Made by a program: the position numbers and the translations under genes
Notes under the pieces: model-generated
Databases searched by the model: none
What the model was told of the DNA's origin: nothing
Seen by the model: the letters and a program-made list of their open reading frames with translations, nothing else
Part shown: in pieces, positions 60,324 through 64,000 of the stretch
Position numbering within the stretch: the first letter of the stretch is position 1
Layout of the letters: every line of letters begins with the position of its first letter
Assembly (NCBI RefSeq): GCF_003576315.1
Contig: NZ_QWFZ01000003.1
Coordinates: 310,001-374,000 of the forward strand
Direction: 5' to 3'
DNA from: Henriciella mobilis
Lineage (GTDB): Bacteria; Pseudomonadota; Alphaproteobacteria; Caulobacterales; Hyphomonadaceae
Length of the DNA stretch: 64,000 nt

Positions 60324-61166
60324 TCAGAAAGGCTTGTCTCCATTCACGGTCACGCGCCGCATGTGCCGGCGGTGGCCGTGATAGTCGTTCAGCGCAAAGT
60401 GCCAGGTGCTGCGATTGTCCCAGAAGGCGACCGAGCCAGCCTCCCAGCGAAAGCGGCATGTGAACGGCTCCTGCCTTGAATGCTCGAACAGATAGTTCAG
60501 CAGCGGGCGGCTCTCCCTCCGGCTCCAGCCCTTGAAGCGGAGCGTAAAGGCCGGATTGACATAGAGCCCCTTGCGGCCAGTTTCCGGATGGGTGCGCACG
60601 ACGGGATGCTCGAATTCGGGGGCATCCGGGGCCGCTGTCGCCTCCATGGACTGGCGATTGAGCGCCGACTGTCCTTTCGGGCCGTATTCACCCTTGGCCG
60701 AATGGATGGCCGTCAGCCCTTCCAGCGTCTCCTTCAGACCGTCTGAAAGCGCCTCATAGGCCAGGTGCTGGTTTGCCCAGAGCGTATCACCGCCATAGGG
60801 CGGGACTTCGATGGCGTGCAGGATCGAGCCGAGGGCCGGCTCCTCCAGGAAGGACATGTCCGTATGCCAGCCGCCGCCGAAATTGGTCTTCTCTTCCGGC
60901 GCCTTGATGATCTCCAGGATCTCCGGATGGCCTTCCATGCCCTTCACATAGGGGTGCACGTTGAGCGTCCCGAAGCGGCGGCCGAACGCCTTGTGCTTTT
61001 CCGGCGTCAGGCCATGCTGACCCCGGAAGAAGATGACATGGTGGTCCAGGAAGGCCTGATGAACCTGGTCGAAGGCCTCATTCGAGAGGTCACTGGCAAG
61101 GTCCACCCCCTCGATCTCTGCGCCGAGCGCACCTGAAATGGGTTTTACCTGAATGGCGCTGGTCAT
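60324..61166 (-). CDS. TauD/TfdA family alpha-ketoglutarate-dependent dioxygenase
   Basis: 280 residues. GWHTDMSFLEEPALGSILHA supplies the iron ligands H101 and D103, and WDNRSTWHFALNDY gives the distal histidine 256; the arginine-rich HRRHMRRVTVNG binds 2-oxoglutarate. The first part, ISGALGAEIEGVDLASDLS and DHHVIFFRGQ, is typical TauD. Such enzymes release sulphite from taurine or open other alkyl sulphonates or ethers. GGGAGGACAAAC is a clear ribosome site for ATG 61166. It lies 72 bp after the EamA gene, likely one operon. Confidence 0.9.
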   Translation of the reverse strand: MTSAIQVKPISGALGAEIEGVDLASDLSNEAFDQVHQAFLDHHVIFFRGQHGLTPEKHKAFGRRFGTLNVHPYVKGMEGHPEILEIIKAPEEKTNFGGGWHTDMSFLEEPALGSILHAIEVPPYGGDTLWANQHLAYEALSDGLKETLEGLTAIHSAKGEYGPKGQSALNRQSMEATAAPDAPEFEHPVVRTHPETGRKGLYVNPAFTLRFKGWSRRESRPLLNYLFEHSRQEPFTCRFRWEAGSVAFWDNRSTWHFALNDYHGHRRHMRRVTVNGDKPF

Positions 61167-61238
61167 GTTTGTCCTCCCGGTCTGGTCTTGCTGCCAGATG
61201 TTTTCCGATCCTAGCCGAGCCGGTGGCGGACGCAATCC

Positions 61239-62144
61239 TCAGGCCTGTCGCGGCGCGCGGCGTCGCTGGCGCTGAGAGAACCAGACGCCTGACAGGATCA
61301 GGACAAAGGCGCCGAGCGCGCTCCAGCTTTGCACCTCCTGAAAGGCGAAGAAGCCGATAATCGCCGATAGGATCGGAATGACATAGCCTGTCAGCGCAAT
61401 GAAGGTCGCGCTCGTCCGGCTGACCAGGAAGATGAGGATGATGCCGGCAAGTCCGGTCGAGACGGCGCCGAGCCCGATCACGGCCGCCGCGCTTTCAGGG
61501 GTTAGTGTCACCGTCGACCAGTCCGTCCAGAACAGCATGGGCACCGAACAGAGCGCAGCAACCGTTACAAATCCGACCGGCATGACAGTCGGCGCAAGGC
61601 GCGGCGCCTGCCGGGCAATGATCCCGTTGATCGAGTAGCAGAGAGCGCCGCCAAGCACGAGCAGCTGGGCAACAAGATCGGCATTGCCGAGCCCCTTGAG
61701 CGCATCCGGTCCGATCAGGAGCACCACACCCGCGAAACCGGCCAGCAGGCCGATCACCTTGAACCCGGTGAGCTGCTCATCGCGGAAGTAGAGGTGGGCG
61801 AGTATCGCGGTGAAAAGCGGCGCGGCGGAAATCAGCAGGGCCGCAAGGGAAGAGTCGATGGTCGTCTGCCCCATTGTGATCAGGTAGAAGGGCATCGCCG
61901 TCCCGATCGTGCCAAGTCCGATGATCGAAAGCCAGGCGGGCCGGTTCGAGAATGGCGGCAGGCGCTCTCCGCGTGCCAGCATGGCAATCCATAGCACAGC
62001 GGCGCCACAACCGAGCCGCCCCGGAATGATCACACTCACCGGAAGGTCCTCGACAGCCACCTTGGTCATGGCGAACGCGCCAGCCCAGCAGGAAGAGAGC
62101 AGGAGGAACAGGGCCCATTCAGCAGGTGAGCGTTGGGTGTTCAT
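61239..62144 (-). CDS. EamA/DMT family transporter
   Basis: About 301 residues with ten helices in two EamA halves. Features: AEWALFLLLSSCWAGAFAMTKVAVEDLPVS at the start, GRLGCGAAVLWIAML, then the repeat GLLAGFAGVVLLIGPDAL and the second half ending WSALGAFVLILSGVWF. These proteins move metabolites such as amino acids. The TauD-type enzyme downstream suggests an organic acid or sulphonate link (inference). It diverges from serC; the shared gap holds the serC leader. Confidence 0.85.
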   Translation of the reverse strand: MNTQRSPAEWALFLLLSSCWAGAFAMTKVAVEDLPVSVIIPGRLGCGAAVLWIAMLARGERLPPFSNRPAWLSIIGLGTIGTAMPFYLITMGQTTIDSSLAALLISAAPLFTAILAHLYFRDEQLTGFKVIGLLAGFAGVVLLIGPDALKGLGNADLVAQLLVLGGALCYSINGIIARQAPRLAPTVMPVGFVTVAALCSVPMLFWTDWSTVTLTPESAAAVIGLGAVSTGLAGIILIFLVSRTSATFIALTGYVIPILSAIIGFFAFQEVQSWSALGAFVLILSGVWFSQRQRRRAPRQA

Positions 62145-62284
62145 CAGGCTGGGGCGGTCCTCGAATATCTCCGCTCCTGCAATTGCACCGGCAGACGCAG
62201 GCGGCAAGGCCGCAGGCGCATCCGCCTGTCCGGAAATTACCCCTATCACACGCCCCTGAAATCTGGCATACGGGCCGCGGGCCA

Positions 62285-62325
62285 GCCCTCCCCAACGAGG
62301 GCCAGCCTATCTGTAAGGATAGGAG
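62285..62325 (+). ncRNA. candidate serC RNA leader
   Basis: Two neat hairpins lie directly in front of serC. Hairpin 1 is GCCCTC (62285-62290)/GAGGGC (62297-62302) with loop CCCAAC. Hairpin 2 is CCTATC (62306-62311)/GATAGG (62318-62323) with loop TGTAAG. The serC ribosome site AGGAG (62321-62325) partly lies in the 3' arm of hairpin 2. A serC RNA motif of alphaproteobacteria with tandem hairpins before this gene has been described, and this fits by memory. It could control translation start. Confidence 0.6.
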
Positions 62326-62333
62326 TAAAACAG

Positions 62334-63506
62334 ATGACGATTCCCGCTAAGCCGGACGTGCGTCCAGCATGCCCGCATTTCTCTTCCGGGCCGACTGCCA
62401 AACGCCCCGGATTTTCACTCTCACAACTTGAGACAACCGCTTTCGGCCGCTCGCACCGCGCCAAGGATGCGAAGGCGAAGCTGAAAGAAGCGATCGACCG
62501 CACCAAGGCGATCCTGAAGCTGCCCGACGACTATCGCGTTGCCATCGTGCCTGCGTCTGACACCGGCGCTGTCGAGATGTGCATGTGGTCGATGCTCGGC
62601 GCGAAGCCGGTCGACATCTTTGCCTGGGAAAGCTTCGGCAAGGACTGGGTGACGGACGCGCAAAAGCAGCTCAAGCTCGACAATTGCGAAGTCTATGTCG
62701 GGGACTATGGCGTGCTACCGCCCTTCGAGAAGGCGCGCGACGATGCCGATATCGTCTTCACCTGGAATGGCACGACCTCAGGCGTGCGCGTCGACGATCA
62801 TAGCTGGATCAAGCCGAACCCGGACCGCGTCGTGATCTGTGATGCGACCTCCGCCGTCTTCGCGCAGGACATCCCGTTCGAGAAACTCGATGTCATTACC
62901 TATAGCTGGCAGAAAGTGCTCGGCGGGGAAGCGGCGCATGGCATGCTGATCCTGTCGCCCAACGCCGTGAAGCGGCTTGAAAGCTTCACGCCTGACCGGC
63001 CGCTGCCGAAACTCTTCCGCATGACCAAGGGCGGCAAGCTGAACGAATCCCTGTTCGAAGGCGCCACCATCAACACCCCGTCCATGCTCTGCGTCGAGGA
63101 TTATCTCAAAGCCCTCGACTGGGCCGAAAGCGAAGGCGGACCGGCCGGTCTCAAGGCACGGTCCGACAAGAGCCTCAGGATCCTGGAAGACTGGGTCGCG
63201 AAGACCGACTGGATCGACTTCCTCTGCGCTGATCCCGTGACGCGCTCCAATACGGGTGTGACGTTCAGGATCGCCGATCCGCGCGTGGCCAAGCTCGACA
63301 ATGATGCCCAGGAAGCCTTCGTGAAGAAGCTGGTGACCATGCTGGAAAAGGAAGGCGTCGCCTACGATTTCAACTCCTACCGCGATGCGCCTCCAGGCCT
63401 GCGGATATGGGTTGGTTCGACGGTCGAGCCGTCGGATGTCGAGAAGCTCCTGCCCTGGCTCGACTGGGCCTTCGCCACAGCCGCGACCGAACTCCAGGAC
63501 GCCTGA
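62334..63506 (+). CDS. serC: phosphoserine aminotransferase
   Basis: 390 residues, PLP enzyme making 3-phosphoserine from 3-phosphohydroxypyruvate, with glutamate as donor. Segments: PHFSSGPTAKRPGFSLSQLE, GRSHRAKDAKAKL, VPASDTGAVEMCMWSMLG, FTWNGTTSGVRVDD, DATSAVFAQDIPF and VITYSWQKVLGGEAAHGMLI with the PLP lysine. AGGAG 8 bases before ATG 62334 fixes the start. It is the first gene of the serC-serA pair; a repeat element lies between them. Confidence 0.95.
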   Translation: MTIPAKPDVRPACPHFSSGPTAKRPGFSLSQLETTAFGRSHRAKDAKAKLKEAIDRTKAILKLPDDYRVAIVPASDTGAVEMCMWSMLGAKPVDIFAWESFGKDWVTDAQKQLKLDNCEVYVGDYGVLPPFEKARDDADIVFTWNGTTSGVRVDDHSWIKPNPDRVVICDATSAVFAQDIPFEKLDVITYSWQKVLGGEAAHGMLILSPNAVKRLESFTPDRPLPKLFRMTKGGKLNESLFEGATINTPSMLCVEDYLKALDWAESEGGPAGLKARSDKSLRILEDWVAKTDWIDFLCADPVTRSNTGVTFRIADPRVAKLDNDAQEAFVKKLVTMLEKEGVAYDFNSYRDAPPGLRIWVGSTVEPSDVEKLLPWLDWAFATAATELQDA

Positions 63507-63511
63507 TTACT

Positions 63512-63606
63512 CGTCATCCCGCAAAGCGCACCAGCGCTTCTCCGGGACCCAGTGCGAACAGTTCAACTGGGTCTTGGCTTTTCGCTGCGCTCCGGCCGGG
63601 ATGACG
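63512..63606. repeat. palindromic intergenic repeat between serC and serA
   Basis: About 95 bp bounded by CGTCATCCCG (63512-63521) and its inverse CGGGATGACG (63597-63606). Inside are GGGACCCAGT and ACTGGGTC, again inverse to each other, and AAGCGC/GCGCTT. The whole can fold into one long arm. GTCATCCCG-ended intergenic palindromes recur in many alphaproteobacterial genomes, so this is probably a dispersed REP/MITE-type element. Only one copy is in the window. Confidence 0.75.
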
Positions 63607-63639
63607 CCTTTCCCCTGCTTGTAAATGGAACACAATCCC

Positions 63640-64000
63640 ATGCCCAAAGTCCTAATCGCTGACGACCTCAGCACCGCCGCCGTCGAAATCTTCAGAAATC
63701 ACGGCATCGAAACCGATATCCGCGTTGGCCTGACCAAGGATGAGCTGATCGAGATCATCCCGGAATTTGACGGCCTCGCCGTGCGGTCGGCCTGCAAGCC
63801 GGACGCCGACGTCATTGCCGCTGCCTCGAAGCTGAAAGTGATCGGCCGCGCCGGCATTGGTGTCGACAATATCGACATCAAGGCGGCGACCGCAAAGGGC
63901 GTCGTCGTCATGAACACGCCGTTCGGCAACGCTGTCACGACGGCCGAACACGCCATCGCGATGATGTTCGCCGCCGCGCGCCAGATCCCGGCTGCCGATG
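63640..64000 (+). CDS. serA: D-3-phosphoglycerate dehydrogenase (5' part)
   Basis: The first 120 residues of SerA, cut by the window edge. PKVLIADDLSTAAVEIFRNHGIE, LAVRSACKPDADVIAAAS and LKVIGRAGIGVDNIDIKAATAKGV, VVMNTPFGNAVTTAEHAIAMM are standard. It oxidises 3-phosphoglycerate to phosphohydroxypyruvate, the step before SerC. It lies 133 bp after serC, the gap mostly filled by a palindromic repeat that may uncouple or attenuate expression. Confidence 0.95.
   Translation, partial: MPKVLIADDLSTAAVEIFRNHGIETDIRVGLTKDELIEIIPEFDGLAVRSACKPDADVIAAASKLKVIGRAGIGVDNIDIKAATAKGVVVMNTPFGNAVTTAEHAIAMMFAAARQIPAAD

Noticed and set aside
1-64000. tRNA, rRNA, CRISPR arrays, insertion sequences or prophage
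   Set aside because: None seen on reading: no tRNA-like cloverleaf, no regularly spaced repeats, no transposase or integrase motifs.

Overview
The window is about 64 kb of GC-rich, densely packed bacterial chromosome, almost certainly from an alphaproteobacterium and probably from the Hyphomonadaceae/Caulobacterales side of the class. The evidence is the set of lineage-typical genes: DUF4167 behind prfA-prmC, DUF2794, a ChrR-type anti-sigma factor with its ECF sigma factor, IalB, YidD next to thrS with a NifU-like protein, several TonB receptors, and what looks like the alphaproteobacterial serC RNA leader. The genus assignment is inference. I see no phage, insertion sequence, CRISPR array, rRNA or tRNA. 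Genes lie on both strands and many pairs overlap by 4 bp.

Layout, left half. 1-3.5 kb: tail of a membrane protein, then a surface-glycan module (GtrA flippase, GtrB-like glycosyltransferase, STT3-like membrane protein). 3.5-9.8 kb: AMP nucleosidase, a tyrosine phosphatase, and an iron module in which a FecA-like TonB receptor diverges from a UMF1-type transporter over two Fur-like boxes. 9.8-11 kb: two TadE-like pseudopilins. 11-18.6 kb: ispG, a TetR regulator convergent with a 4-TM protein that has a double palindromic operator, a DUF1254/DUF1214 pair, an acyltransferase, a membrane-bound LytTR regulator, a CE15-like esterase and a MAPEG protein. 18.7-22.7 kb: prfA-prmC, DUF4167, and nrdB with NrdR-box-like sites. 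22.7-29.1 kb: an LpxR family pair, one of them apparently degenerate, then a cassette of exported proteins (lipoprotein, YiiX-like amidase, TPR protein, Cys-rich anchored protein). 29.1-32.6 kb: an SLT-like lipoprotein and a zinc module (Zur-like palindrome, small His-rich protein, ZnuD-like receptor).

Layout, right half. 32.6-41.3 kb: small hypothetical, RDD and VOC genes, then housekeeping genes (folE, cysS, YidD, thrS) with an ExoD protein and a NifU-like protein. 41.4-43.5 kb: O-antigen ligase-like protein and glycosyltransferase. 43.5-47.9 kb: a four-gene GldA/F/G-DUF4340 ABC operon, each gene overlapping or abutting the next. 48-50 kb: DUF2794 and an ECF sigma/ChrR-like pair whose anti-sigma factor has lost all zinc ligands of its sigma-binding domain. 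50-64 kb: IalB, Baeyer-Villiger monooxygenase, rlmN, an orphan TAXI protein, ftsH, thiD, an M23-domain protein, PhzF, a TauD-type dioxygenase with an EamA transporter, and serC-serA separated by an inverted-repeat element.

Most of the window is housekeeping and cell-envelope biology. The least ordinary items are the zinc-less ChrR homologue, the degenerate LpxR paralogue, the exported TPR/amidase cassette at 25-29 kb, the small His-rich protein ahead of the ZnuD-like receptor, and several clear operators (Fur-like, TetR-type, NrdR-like, Zur-like, serC leader). All functions are read from sequence motifs and memory of protein families; no search was run.
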